Below are positions 1-7,350 of a DNA stretch of 18,999 nt, in pieces (within the stretch, counting starts at the first letter, position 1; each line of letters starts with the position of its first letter). The notes under the pieces were generated by a model, which had not been told where the DNA came from, did not search any database, and saw nothing but the letters and a program-made list of their open reading frames with translations. The translations under genes were made by a program, and so were the position numbers. This stretch comes from an uncultured Clostridia bacterium (lineage in GTDB: Bacteria > Bacillota > Clostridia > TANB77 > CAG-508), in contig CAKPPF010000013.1 of the NCBI GenBank assembly GCA_934177485.1, forward strand, positions 1-18,999. Direction: 5' to 3'.

Positions 1-500
1 AGATTCTTATTTTTTATTGCATCAATAACATATTTTGCTGCCTCTGCCTTTGTTTTTGCATATAATCCTACTACTTTTTCAGAATCAAAGTTAGTAATTT
101 CTTTTATTGTTTCATTATTTGGATTTTCGGTAATTGAATGTACACTGCTGATATAAATAAGTTTTGCATTTATTTCTAAGACCTTGTCTACAATATTTTT
201 TGTTCCATTAACATTAACATCATATACATTTGGGTTATGTTTAGATTTTATATATACAACTCCTGCACAATGTATTATATAAACTTTTTTTCCGTCAACA
301 TTTTCAAAAACTGATGATAAACTTTCCTTCTTAGTAACATCTCCATAATAAATTTTACAATTCAAGTTATCCAATGCCTTTATAGAATCATTAGGTAATA
401 TAAGTGCCCTTATTTCATTTTCACCATTTTGTTCTAAATTTCTTATTATGTTATTTCCTAGAAAACCATTTGCACCAGTTATTATATATATTTTTTTCAT
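1..500 (-). CDS. NAD(P)-dependent epimerase/reductase, SDR family (partial, C-terminus outside window)
   Basis: Only the first 166 codons are present; the frame stays open to base 1. The N-terminus MKKIYIITGANGFLGNNI carries the TGxxGFLG dinucleotide-binding glycine motif of extended SDR proteins. Further on are GDVTK (adenine-side Asp), HCAGVV, an ISSVHS catalytic-Ser strand and LYAKTKAEA, which supplies the catalytic YxxxK pair. The arrangement resembles nucleotide-sugar epimerases and dihydroflavonol-4-reductase-like enzymes; the substrate cannot be told, because the specificity-determining C-terminal half is missing. The ATG at 500 is preceded by a GGGGGTG stretch about 7 bases upstream that can serve as the ribosome binding site. 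It lies downstream of a decayed MmcQ-type gene and is probably not part of the wall-polymer operon. Confidence 0.85.
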   Translation of the reverse strand, partial: MKKIYIITGANGFLGNNIIRNLEQNGENEIRALILPNDSIKALDNLNCKIYYGDVTKKESLSSVFENVDGKKVYIIHCAGVVYIKSKHNPNVYDVNVNGTKNIVDKVLEINAKLIYISSVHSITENPNNETIKEITNFDSEKVVGLYAKTKAEAAKYVIDAIKNKN

Positions 501-544
501 ACCACACCCCCAACATTTATAGATACTTACTAATTAAATTTTTA

Positions 545-655
545 TTACTTTGTTAATTGATAACTTTGTTCTATCAACTCTTTTACTAATGTTTCATCAA
601 CATTTTCATTTATGATAATTGTATTCCAATATTCTTTGTTCATATGATAATATAA
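545..655 (-). pseudogene. C-terminal remnant of an MmcQ/YjbR-family gene
   Basis: A short minus-strand frame starting at the ATG at 643 reads MNKEYWNTIII and ends SYQLTK before a stop at 545-547 (32 codons). The codons just before this ATG read LYYH, so the local peptide is YYHMNKEYWNT. This matches the typical C-terminal YHMNKxHWNT...SYxLV signature of MmcQ/YjbR proteins (small CyaY-like-fold proteins of about 110-120 residues). An in-frame TGA lies five codons upstream of the ATG and no usable ribosome binding site is seen. I therefore read it as the tail of a gene whose N-terminal two thirds are lost, not as a functional small protein. Family assignment rests on the motif as I remember it. 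Confidence 0.62.
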
Positions 656-712
656 TCATATAATATTTAATAGTTTTTTTTAACCTTTATATGCTTATTT
701 TTTCTTAAAATT

Positions 713-1411
713 TTATATTATGCAAATAAATGAAAATATCATAACTTTTACAATATTCATACTTATTTGATAATAATTCATAAACGGTATTCCTAAGTTA
801 TTTACTCTATCATATTCTTTTAGCAATATTTCTTCTTGTTCTTTATTTAATAATTTATTTTCTTCAATATATTCTTTTGCTAGGTATTTTGCCTTTATCA
901 TAGCTTCATTTTCTAAGCTAGATCTTATAATATATTGTATTAAGCTTGTAAAAACAAGAATAATTGTAAATATACCAATATTTGGTAATTTATTTAATAT
1001 AGAAAGAATACATATAACCACCCAAAACAATAAATAAATATTAGTAAATATAAAATTAGCCCATAATGTTACCTTATTTTGCGAAGCATGTATACACTCA
1101 TGTGCAATTGTCTGCGGTTTCATATATTGTTCTTTAAATTCTCCTATTGTTATTTTATTATCAAATATCGTATATAAACATGCACTGTATTCTGGTTTAA
1201 TACATATTTCTACATTTGAGCATTCAAGTTTATCTAATATATCTTTGCATATAACCTCACTTTTTACATTTTGCAATTTATCAGAAATATTTTTTAGTTT
1301 TTCGTCTGACCCAATTTCGAGCTGTTTAAGTTTCTTAAAGTTTATATTTAAGAATATTTTTAATAATACTAGGGTTATTGCTCCTAAAATAATTACACTA
1401 ATATTAAACAT
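713..1411 (-). CDS. YugP-like membrane zinc metallopeptidase
   Basis: The 232-residue protein has the zinc-peptidase motif HECIH at residues 104-108 (TIAHECIHASQ, where YugP-family proteins have HEVGHAxQ). A candidate third zinc ligand is a Glu in SSLENEA at about 167-169. An N-terminal membrane helix (4-21) precedes a charged segment. Two hydrophobic segments follow the active site (about 118-139 and 145-163), and another lies at the very C-terminus (212-231). This membrane layout is that of the neutral zinc metallopeptidase family of B. subtilis YugP, which has no firm physiological role. The frame is open to 1453, but the ATG at 1411 is preferred: AGGAGA sits 7 bases upstream, and the longer version would translate a palindromic intergenic repeat. 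The family call is fairly good; the exact subfamily is less certain. Confidence 0.72.
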   Translation of the reverse strand: MFNISVIILGAITLVLLKIFLNINFKKLKQLEIGSDEKLKNISDKLQNVKSEVICKDILDKLECSNVEICIKPEYSACLYTIFDNKITIGEFKEQYMKPQTIAHECIHASQNKVTLWANFIFTNIYLLFWVVICILSILNKLPNIGIFTIILVFTSLIQYIIRSSLENEAMIKAKYLAKEYIEENKLLNKEQEEILLKEYDRVNNLGIPFMNYYQISMNIVKVMIFSFICII

Positions 1412-1441
1412 AACTTTTTCTCCTAATTTAACGTTTTTTTC

Positions 1442-1467
1442 GGGCAGGCACAAGACCTGCCCTCTAC
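1442..1467. repeat. GC-rich palindromic intergenic repeat, copy A
   Basis: GGGCAGG / CACAAGA / CCTGCCC forms a perfect 7-bp stem with a 7-base loop, followed by TCTACA. It is strikingly GC-rich for this genome. Eighteen bases (CAGGCACAAGACCTGCCC) recur exactly at 3426-3443, also followed by CTACA. On the minus strand it reads as a TGTAG-GGGCAGG... hairpin. It resembles the short palindromic elements that occur in many copies between genes of Clostridia. It lies between the zinc-peptidase ribosome binding site and an AT-rich palindrome. Confidence 0.7.
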
Positions 1468-1470
1468 AAC

Positions 1471-1508
1471 ATAGTAGGAAATTAGAAATTTCCTACTATA
1501 TAAAATAA
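1471..1508. repeat. AT-rich palindromic repeat, copy A
   Basis: Thirteen-base perfect arms ATAGTAGGAAATT (1471-1483) and AATTTCCTACTAT (1487-1499) enclose a 3-base loop, followed by ATAAAATAA. A second copy at 3349-3391 shares TAGGAAA, TTTCCTA and the TATATAAAATAA tail. There is no U-tract on either side, so it is not a plain terminator. Confidence 0.6.
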
Positions 1509-1538
1509 GCAAGTTAATAATATTTTAACTTGCTTTTT
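1507..1538 (-). terminator. Intrinsic terminator after the ylbF-family gene
   Basis: Eleven-base perfect arms AAGCAAGTTAA (1507-1517) and TTAACTTGCTT (1525-1535) surround a 7-base loop 12 bases past the stop of the ylbF-family gene. On the minus strand the hairpin is preceded by an A-run and followed by TTATTTTATA. The plus strand has a five-T run, so it could work in both directions. Confidence 0.7.
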
Positions 1539-1549
1539 CTAGTATAAGA

Positions 1550-1885
1550 CTATTCAATTATATCTTTTACAGCTTCTCCTATTATTTTATTAACGTCTGC
1601 AAGTAAAATATTAAATTTGAACTCTGCATCAAAATATTCTTTTACATTTTCTTTTGAAAGTAATTCAGTATATGTTTCTTGCAATTCTTTTTCTTTTTCC
1701 TTATTAGCCTCTAATCCTTGCATAGCTGATAATTGAATTTCATATCTTAAATTTTCAAATTTTTTAATTTTCTCTTTAATATCAGAATTGGAATTTACAA
1801 GTTCCTTATATTTTCTATAATTTTTAATTTCTTCTGATTCCTTTATTTCCTGTGCTAATTTATTAGCTGTATCATATACGTTCAT
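1550..1885 (-). CDS. YlbF/YmcA-family (Com_YlbF) protein
   Basis: This 111-residue, almost entirely helical acidic/lysine-rich protein starts MNVYDTANKLAQEIKESEE. It has the layout of the YlbF/YmcA family: an N-terminal helix with A-xx-L-A-x-x-I, a long charged middle helix with NSD...KIKKFENLRYEIQ, and a C-terminal ADVNKIIGEAVKDII helix. In B. subtilis, YlbF, YmcA and YaaT form a complex that acts with RNase Y on mRNA maturation and affects competence and sporulation. Whether this homologue does the same is unknown. The start is well supported by GGAGGG 5 bases upstream. It lies 66 bases behind the glycosyltransferase gene and probably shares its transcript, with a terminator just after the stop. 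Confidence 0.85.
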   Translation of the reverse strand: MNVYDTANKLAQEIKESEEIKNYRKYKELVNSNSDIKEKIKKFENLRYEIQLSAMQGLEANKEKEKELQETYTELLSKENVKEYFDAEFKFNILLADVNKIIGEAVKDIIE

Positions 1886-1951
1886 TTTACCCTCCGCATT
1901 TTATATTTTAATATTTCTAAGCTAGACAATGCAGTATGATATTTATTTTGT

Positions 1952-3244
1952 TTAAGCATATGCTTGGCGTTTCCTAAATTCCAATAACTTACTAACTTCT
2001 TTTTCTTCGCCTTTCATTTTTTTAACTTTAGCAGCTTTTTCTTGTGCTATTTGTTTTGCTTGACGTTCTGCCATAGTTTCACATATTGCCTTTTGATATG
2101 CAAAGTGTGTATCTTGTGCTATTTTGGTCCAATTATATAATTCTTTTACTTTAGCTTTTGCATTTTTTGAAATTTCATTACATAATTTGTGATCAAATAA
2201 TAATGTCAATATTGAGTCTGCTATTGAGTTGCTATTTCCAGCATAACTTTTCATTCCGTTTACACCATGTTCAACTATCTCATTTAATCCACCTATGTCA
2301 GATACAACTATTGGATTTCCAGCAAGCATTCCTTCAAGTGCAACTATTCCAAACGGTTCATAAGTACTTGGAAATACAGATATATCTGCACATTTATACA
2401 ACTTACATAAAGACTTATGATCCATATAACCTGTAAAATATACTTTATTTCCTAAGCCCAAATGATCAACTTCTGCTTTTAATTCGTCAATCATCCCACC
2501 TTTACCTGCAATAACAAGTTTTGCATCATGATAGTTTTGTAAAATTTTAGGCATAGCTCCAATTAAATATTGTACACCTTTTTCATAAACTAATCTTCCT
2601 GCATATAATATTATTTTTTCATTGTCAGAGGCATAGTTTCTTCTAAAGTCATAGTCTCTTTCAATTCCACTATACATTGTTAGATTTACACCATTAGGTA
2701 TAACATTTATTTTCTCAAATGGTAATCCAAAGTTTCTCTGTAATTCGCATTTCATGTAATTGCTATTTACAATTACTTCATTAGCTTCATATGTGAGCAT
2801 CCACTCTGTATCGTTTATATATCTTTGAGTTTCATCATGTATTCCGCTATTTCTTCCTGCTTCAGTTGCATGTATTGTAGCAACTATAGGTATATCATAT
2901 GAATTTTTTAATGATTTTGCTGCATATGCAACTAACCAGTCGTGAGCATGAATAACATCAAACTTGCCTTCTTTATCTATTATTTCATTTGCTTTTGCAA
3001 GTAAATTAAAGTTCATTTGCATAATCCAGTCAATAAAATTATTTGGATTTATCATATAATTATCTACTCTATAAACTTTTACGCCTTTATCATCTTCAAA
3101 ATACGGTAAGTTGCCTTCTCTATATGTAATTACTGTAACTTCATGGCCATCTTTTATTAATCTTTTAGATAAATCATGGACTACTCTAGCAATTCCACCT
3201 ACTATCCTTGGTGGATATTCCCATGTTAGCATTAGTATTTTCAT
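1952..3244 (-). CDS. Glycosyltransferase family 4 protein, glycogen-synthase-like
   Basis: The 430-residue protein has two Rossmann (GT-B) domains. The N-terminal acceptor domain begins MKILMLTWEYPPRIVGGIAR, with the GG loop at 16-17, and has HAHDW at 99-103. The C-terminal donor domain contains NVIPNGVN, LYAGRLVYEKG (about 213-223) and the GT4 EX7E motif in YEPFGIVALEG (E296, E304). A lysine/glutamate-rich helical tail occupies 385-430 and is not part of the core fold. GT4 enzymes move a sugar from a nucleotide-sugar donor with retention; the acceptor cannot be predicted. Glycogen/glucan or glycolipid synthesis are both possible. The ATG at 3244 is chosen over a TTG at 3250 because AAAGGAG lies 9 bases from the ATG but only 3 from the TTG. 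It lies beyond the galE terminator, so it is a separate transcription unit with the ylbF-family gene. Confidence 0.85.
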   Translation of the reverse strand: MKILMLTWEYPPRIVGGIARVVHDLSKRLIKDGHEVTVITYREGNLPYFEDDKGVKVYRVDNYMINPNNFIDWIMQMNFNLLAKANEIIDKEGKFDVIHAHDWLVAYAAKSLKNSYDIPIVATIHATEAGRNSGIHDETQRYINDTEWMLTYEANEVIVNSNYMKCELQRNFGLPFEKINVIPNGVNLTMYSGIERDYDFRRNYASDNEKIILYAGRLVYEKGVQYLIGAMPKILQNYHDAKLVIAGKGGMIDELKAEVDHLGLGNKVYFTGYMDHKSLCKLYKCADISVFPSTYEPFGIVALEGMLAGNPIVVSDIGGLNEIVEHGVNGMKSYAGNSNSIADSILTLLFDHKLCNEISKNAKAKVKELYNWTKIAQDTHFAYQKAICETMAERQAKQIAQEKAAKVKKMKGEEKEVSKLLEFRKRQAYA

Positions 3245-3348
3245 AACCAAATGCTCCTTTCAAATCTTTCTTTTGTAACTTAATATATTCTATACAAAAT
3301 ATATCAAAAAGTAAATAATAAATTGCAATTTTTTGTAAATTTTTTTAC

Positions 3349-3391
3349 ATAATAGGAAAATTATGCAACTATTTCCTATTATATAAAATAA
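3349..3391. repeat. AT-rich palindromic repeat, copy B
   Basis: Arms ATAATAGGAAA (3349-3359) and TTTCCTATTAT (3372-3382) enclose a 12-base loop, followed by ATAAAATAA. Compared with copy A at 1471, the right arm plus tail is identical at all but one base, while the loop is longer and different. It lies upstream of the GT4 gene in a 245-base intergenic region. Confidence 0.55.
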
Positions 3392-3422
3392 TGATTTTAA
3401 ATTTGAGAAAAAAAGAATATTT

Positions 3423-3448
3423 GGTCAGGCACAAGACCTGCCCCTACA
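3423..3448. repeat. GC-rich palindromic intergenic repeat, copy B
   Basis: GGTCAGG / CACAAGA / CCTGCCC followed by CCTACA. The stem has one mismatch relative to copy A at 1442, and 18 bases are identical between the copies. It sits a few bases beyond the T-run of the galE terminator, about 40 bases from the AT-rich palindrome copy B. Confidence 0.7.
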
Positions 3449-3457
3449 TTTTTGTTC

Positions 3458-3483
3458 AAAAAAAATGACTATATAAATAGCCA
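3458..3483 (-). terminator. Intrinsic terminator after galE (end of wall-polymer operon)
   Basis: Read on the minus strand, TGGCTAT - TTAT - ATAGTCA forms a 7-bp stem (one G-U pair) followed by eight Ts, starting 6 bases after the galE stop. This is a classic rho-independent terminator in the right place to end the operon. Confidence 0.75.
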
Positions 3484-3489
3484 CTTTTC

Positions 3490-4497
3490 TTATTGTATAT
3501 TATTTTTTATATAATTCCAAGAGTCTTTACACATATCCTCTAACGTTTTTTCTGTTTTCCAATTTAATTCTTTTTCTGCTTTTGTTGGATCTGCATATAT
3601 TTCTGCTAAATCTCCTGCTCTTCTAGGTGCTATTTTGTATGGAACTTTAACATTATTTACTTTCTCAAATGTTTTTACCATTTCTAAAACACTATGGCCT
3701 ATACCACTGCCTAAATTATACACATAAACACCATTTTTTTCTTTGTTTAATTTTTCTAAAGCTTTTATATGTCCTTTAGCTAAATCAACAACATGTATAT
3801 AGTCTCTTATTCCTGTTCCATCTGGTGTATTATAATCATCTCCAAATACTGAAAGCTCTTTTAACTCCCCAACTGCTACTTTTTGAATATATGGCATTAA
3901 ATTATTGGGTATTCCATTAGGATTATCTCCTATTAAGTGGCTTTCATGTGCTCCAATCGGATTAAAATATCTTAATATATATATTTTCCATTCATTATCT
4001 GAAACATAGACATCCTCTAAAATTTTTTCTATCATTGCTTTTGTTGTTCCATATGGATTTGTAGTTTTTCCTCTTCCCATTTCTTCGATATATCTAGGTG
4101 TTTCTCTTTCACCATAAACTGTGGCAGATGAACTAAAAACAATATTCTTACAATTATATTTTCTCATTACCTTTAAAAGATTTAATGTACCTGATATATT
4201 ATTGTAATAGTATTCTAATGGTTTTTGTACAGATTCTCCAACTGCTTTTAATCCCGCAAAATGTATTACAGACTCTATTTTATTGTTTTTGAAAATTTCT
4301 TCTAATTTTTCTTCATCTAATATGTCGGCTTCATAAAACTTAAAGTCTCTTTTTGTTATACTTTTTATTTTATCCACAACTTCTGGACTACTATTGCAAA
4401 AATTATCTAAAACAATAATTTCTTCATTATTATTCAAAAGCTCAACTGCTGTATGGCTTCCTATATATCCTGTCCCACCTGTTATTAAGATACTCAT
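3490..4497 (-). CDS. galE: UDP-glucose 4-epimerase (GalE)
   Basis: The 335-residue length is close to the usual ~338. It begins MSILITGGTGYIGSH with the NAD-binding GxxGxxG motif at 7-13, has SSSATVYGE at 122-130 (catalytic Ser/Thr strand) and the YGTTK pair at 149-153, and ends with the family's APRRAGD...ADPTKAEKELNW block. It interconverts UDP-glucose and UDP-galactose; some members also act on UDP-GlcNAc/UDP-GalNAc. The position of the E. coli Tyr299 gate, which blocks N-acetyl substrates, is Ile300 here. The small residue found in dual-specificity enzymes is usually Cys, so specificity is open. AGGAGG lies 9 bases before the ATG. It is the last gene of the operon, two bases after the pyrophosphorylase stop, which suggests it feeds UDP-sugars to the polymer. 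Confidence 0.93.
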   Translation of the reverse strand: MSILITGGTGYIGSHTAVELLNNNEEIIVLDNFCNSSPEVVDKIKSITKRDFKFYEADILDEEKLEEIFKNNKIESVIHFAGLKAVGESVQKPLEYYYNNISGTLNLLKVMRKYNCKNIVFSSSATVYGERETPRYIEEMGRGKTTNPYGTTKAMIEKILEDVYVSDNEWKIYILRYFNPIGAHESHLIGDNPNGIPNNLMPYIQKVAVGELKELSVFGDDYNTPDGTGIRDYIHVVDLAKGHIKALEKLNKEKNGVYVYNLGSGIGHSVLEMVKTFEKVNNVKVPYKIAPRRAGDLAEIYADPTKAEKELNWKTEKTLEDMCKDSWNYIKNNIQ

Positions 4498-4499
4498 CT

Positions 4500-5741
4500 T
4501 TAGATTTCCTCCTTGAAATAAAATTTATTGTATAAATCTACTGCTGTACTAGGGCTATCAACCCCTTCTTTATTTTTTATTGGTGCAAAGTCTTCTTCTC
4601 TTTTTCCTCTAAGTATTGCAATTTTATCAAAGTATTTCCAACTATCAAATATAAAAGTTTCAAATTTATAAGCATTAGGTTCTTGTGGAATAACAAGTTC
4701 TCCTTTTTCGTTTAAATATTCAGATTTTTTATGTGCTATGTGATATGGCAATTTTTTTTGTGCTAGTTCATTTAAAGCATTTAATGAAAATAAATTACAC
4801 ATAATATGTGATTCTCCAAATTTAAATTCACCATTTTCATTTATAGCTGTTTTCATTTCATCTGACATTTCAGAATATTCAATAACATAAATTTTTCCAT
4901 CTTTCTTACAAATAGCTCCAACTTTTTCTTCTGGAGAATTACGAAGTATTGATTTAGTTGCAATTTCAACATTTTCTTTTTCTGCTAAACCTACTAGCAT
5001 AGGATCTGCTATTTTTAATAGAATATTATCAATTGAACTAATAAAAATCCATTTTATACCTCTTTTTTTCATGTCTGTTAATACTCCATTTTTGTACATT
5101 GCATTAAAGATACTTCCATTTCCACTTGCCGCTTCTTTTATGTTTTTTTCTTTATTTATTATTAATTTTTTATCTTCGGTAAGCATTGGTAAATTATCTT
5201 GTTTAAAAAACATTATGTATTCTTTAGGATAATTAAAATAGTTATTTTCCACAAAAAAATCTTCTATTTGCTTATCATTTTCTTCACTAGTCATTATATA
5301 CCATGGAGTTATTACATTAAATTCATCTTTTACTTTTTTTAGCTTATCTGCTAAAATTTCAAACAATGATTTAGGTGATGGCATAATATTGACTATAAAT
5401 GTTCCTTTTGCTTTATCATAACCTAGTCTTGTTCCTTGACCTCCAGACATTGTAACCAAAGCATATTGATTATTTTTTATTATATTTTCTCCTAAAGTAT
5501 TAATTTCTTTTTGTTCTTCTAAAGTTATTTTATCTTTATTTACAGCAACAATTTCTTCTATATTACTATCTAATACTTTTTCTTTATTGGATAGTTCCAT
5601 ATACAAACTGTCTATTTCATCTAAATTAATCTTATTTACTTGTTCAAATATATTATTTTTTTCTTCATCATTAAATACCTTTATCATTTCTATTATATGA
5701 TTTTGATTATATTTTTTCAATTTTTCTATTGGGTCAATCAT
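4500..5741 (-). CDS. UTP-dependent sugar-1-phosphate uridylyltransferase, UAP1/AGX-like (UDPGP family)
   Basis: The 413-residue protein belongs to the eukaryotic-type UDPGP family rather than the bacterial GalU/GlmU folds. The nucleotide loop is SGGQGTRLG (99-107). The rest follows UDP-N-acetylhexosamine pyrophosphorylase in order: SGNGSIFNAM (206-215), DMKKRGIKW...SSIDNILLK...ADP (223-247), EEKVG...YVIEYSEM (271-292), LPYHIAHKKS (331-340), PNAYKFETFIFD (355-366) and REEDFAPIKN (381-390). It should make a UDP-sugar, UDP-GlcNAc/GalNAc or UDP-glucose, from UTP and the sugar 1-phosphate. Which one is not settled by sequence alone. The ATG at 5741 is preferred to an upstream ATG at 5810: AAGGAGA precedes it by 7 bases, and the longer form would overlap the ABC ATPase gene by about 56 bases. 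It is directly followed by galE. Confidence 0.85.
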   Translation of the reverse strand: MIDPIEKLKKYNQNHIIEMIKVFNDEEKNNIFEQVNKINLDEIDSLYMELSNKEKVLDSNIEEIVAVNKDKITLEEQKEINTLGENIIKNNQYALVTMSGGQGTRLGYDKAKGTFIVNIMPSPKSLFEILADKLKKVKDEFNVITPWYIMTSEENDKQIEDFFVENNYFNYPKEYIMFFKQDNLPMLTEDKKLIINKEKNIKEAASGNGSIFNAMYKNGVLTDMKKRGIKWIFISSIDNILLKIADPMLVGLAEKENVEIATKSILRNSPEEKVGAICKKDGKIYVIEYSEMSDEMKTAINENGEFKFGESHIMCNLFSLNALNELAQKKLPYHIAHKKSEYLNEKGELVIPQEPNAYKFETFIFDSWKYFDKIAILRGKREEDFAPIKNKEGVDSPSTAVDLYNKFYFKEEI

Positions 5742-5754
5742 CTCGCATTCTCCT

Positions 5755-6486
5755 TTATCCACTAATGGTTTTAGTATAAACGTCCATCGCTTCTTCAATA
5801 TCTCCATCAAAGATCAAATTTCCAGTTTGCATTACCATGCCTCTTTTGCAGAAGTCTTTTGCAGATTTTGTTGCATGAGTTACATAAAGTAATGTTACAT
5901 TTTTATTATTAATTAATTCATTAATCTTTTTTATACATTTTCTCCTGAATTGTTCATCTCCAACGCTTAATGCTTCGTCTACAATTAATATTTCTGGTTC
6001 AACATTAACATTTATTGAAAATCCAAGTCTTGCTTTCATACCACTTGAATATGTTCTAACCGGTTGGTCTATATATTCTTCAAGTTCAGCAAAATCAACA
6101 ATTGTACTTTCAAGTTCACTAATTTCAGAGTTTTCTAAGCCTAATAGTTGACCTTTTAAATAAATATTTTCTCTACCAGTAAACTCAGGATCAAAACCAG
6201 ATGTTAGTTCAAGTAGCGCACTTACTCTACCATCAATATAAATTTCCCCACTTGTTGGATATGTTACTTCTGTAATCATTTTTAAAATTGTAGATTTACC
6301 TGCACCATTTTTCCCAAAAAGAGCTACAGACTCTCCTTTATTAATTTTAAAAGAAACATTATTTACCGCTTTTTTTAATTTGCATGGTGTTTTCTTAAAA
6401 AATATTCCTTTAAATCTCTGTTTATCATTTTTATAAAGCTTATATGTCTTACATACATTTTTAAATTCTATTACTGTTTTACTCAT
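5755..6486 (-). CDS. tagH: Polysaccharide/teichoic acid export ABC transporter, ATP-binding protein (TagH-like)
   Basis: The 243-residue nucleotide-binding subunit has Walker A GKNGAGKST (58-66), signature YSSGMKARLGF (146-156), Walker B ILIVDEAL (166-173) and switch His204. The segment TSGFDPEFTGRENIYLKG is typical of the TagH/Wzt/RfbE subfamily that exports wall polysaccharides, not of nutrient importers. It pairs with the permease gene 33 bases upstream. B. subtilis TagH is much longer (~527 residues); this version stops right after the ATPase domain and has no C-terminal extracytoplasmic or substrate-recognition domain. The start at 6486 is chosen for its AGAGG box 7 bases upstream; a longer frame to 6501 adds only MRGIK. 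Confidence 0.9.
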   Translation of the reverse strand: MSKTVIEFKNVCKTYKLYKNDKQRFKGIFFKKTPCKLKKAVNNVSFKINKGESVALFGKNGAGKSTILKMITEVTYPTSGEIYIDGRVSALLELTSGFDPEFTGRENIYLKGQLLGLENSEISELESTIVDFAELEEYIDQPVRTYSSGMKARLGFSINVNVEPEILIVDEALSVGDEQFRRKCIKKINELINNKNVTLLYVTHATKSAKDFCKRGMVMQTGNLIFDGDIEEAMDVYTKTISG

Positions 6487-6519
6487 TTTTATTCCTCTCA
6501 ATTCAAAATTATTCCTTAA

Positions 6520-7326
6520 TTACAACACATCTGGTATATCTTTTCTAAGTTTCTTATAAACTCTAATTGAAATTATTAGCATAATTACAACTATAACCCC
6601 AAAATATAGTAGTCTTTTAGGTTGTTGCCAAAACCATACTTTATTTATAAAACAATTTCTATATCCATTAACTAAAAATGTAATTGGATTAATTCTTAAT
6701 ATTCTTTTAAGCATTCTACTTTTTACAGTATCTGGATTCCACAAAATCCCAGAAAGCCAAAAAATTGCAGTTATGAATGCTTTTACAAGGTTACTATAAT
6801 CTTTACTCATTGCTGCAAGTGGCGCTGAAAATAATCCCCATATGTTAAAAAATATAAATGTTAAAATCATATAAAATGGAAGTTGAAGCAAATATATATC
6901 TGGAGTATATCCAAACAACCTAAATATTACAATCACTATATATATAAGCATTAAGTGTATAATAAACTTGGATATATTAACAAATGTAGGTATTGTGGCA
7001 ACTGGGAATTTCATCTTTGTTACCAAATAACTATATCTTCTAATACAATCCGTTCCTCCAGTAATCATTTCGCTCATGTAAAACCATGGAACAACTCCTG
7101 AGATTAACCATAAAAAGTATGGAAAGCCATTAACATCATTACTTACTCTTAAACCAATTGCAAATGCAAACCAGTAAACAAATATAGTAACAGTTGGTTT
7201 TATTAATGCCCATGTCCATCCTAATGCGGCTCCTCTATATGTTTTTACTAAATCTGCTTTTGCTAGTTTAAAAATTTGACTTTTATATTCTTTATGTTCT
7301 TTTAAAATTTGTAATAAACTATTCAT
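6520..7326 (-). CDS. tagG: Teichoic acid/polysaccharide ABC transporter permease (TagG-like)
   Basis: The 268-residue ABC-2 type permease has an N-terminal cytoplasmic amphipathic helix containing KADLVKTYRGAALGWTWALIKP, the standard entry of TagG/Wzm/RfbA proteins. About six membrane segments follow (roughly 40-59, 68-87, 118-138, 146-168, 180-197, 240-256). The INPITFLVNGYR box before the last helix is characteristic of this subfamily. With the adjacent ATPase it should flip or export a lipid-linked glycopolymer across the membrane. AGAGGAA precedes the ATG by about 7 bases. It directly follows the polymerizing enzymes in the operon, as expected for an ABC-dependent wall teichoic acid pathway. 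Confidence 0.92.
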   Translation of the reverse strand: MNSLLQILKEHKEYKSQIFKLAKADLVKTYRGAALGWTWALIKPTVTIFVYWFAFAIGLRVSNDVNGFPYFLWLISGVVPWFYMSEMITGGTDCIRRYSYLVTKMKFPVATIPTFVNISKFIIHLMLIYIVIVIFRLFGYTPDIYLLQLPFYMILTFIFFNIWGLFSAPLAAMSKDYSNLVKAFITAIFWLSGILWNPDTVKSRMLKRILRINPITFLVNGYRNCFINKVWFWQQPKRLLYFGVIVVIMLIISIRVYKKLRKDIPDVL

Positions 7327-7350
7327 CTTTCTTCCTCTTTTACTATAATT

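Noticed and set aside
1245..1508. Plus-strand frame of 87 codons across the start of the zinc-peptidase gene
   Set aside because: Antisense shadow; no ribosome binding site or recognisable motif, and it runs through the palindromic repeats.
3289..3315. Possible promoter for the GT4/ylbF unit (TTTACT, 15 bases, TATAGA on the minus strand)
   Set aside because: The spacer is short and both boxes are weak in very AT-rich DNA; a promoter is expected in this region but I cannot pick it out.
1442..3448. CRISPR array
   Set aside because: Only two copies of the repeat, 2 kb apart, with no regular spacers.
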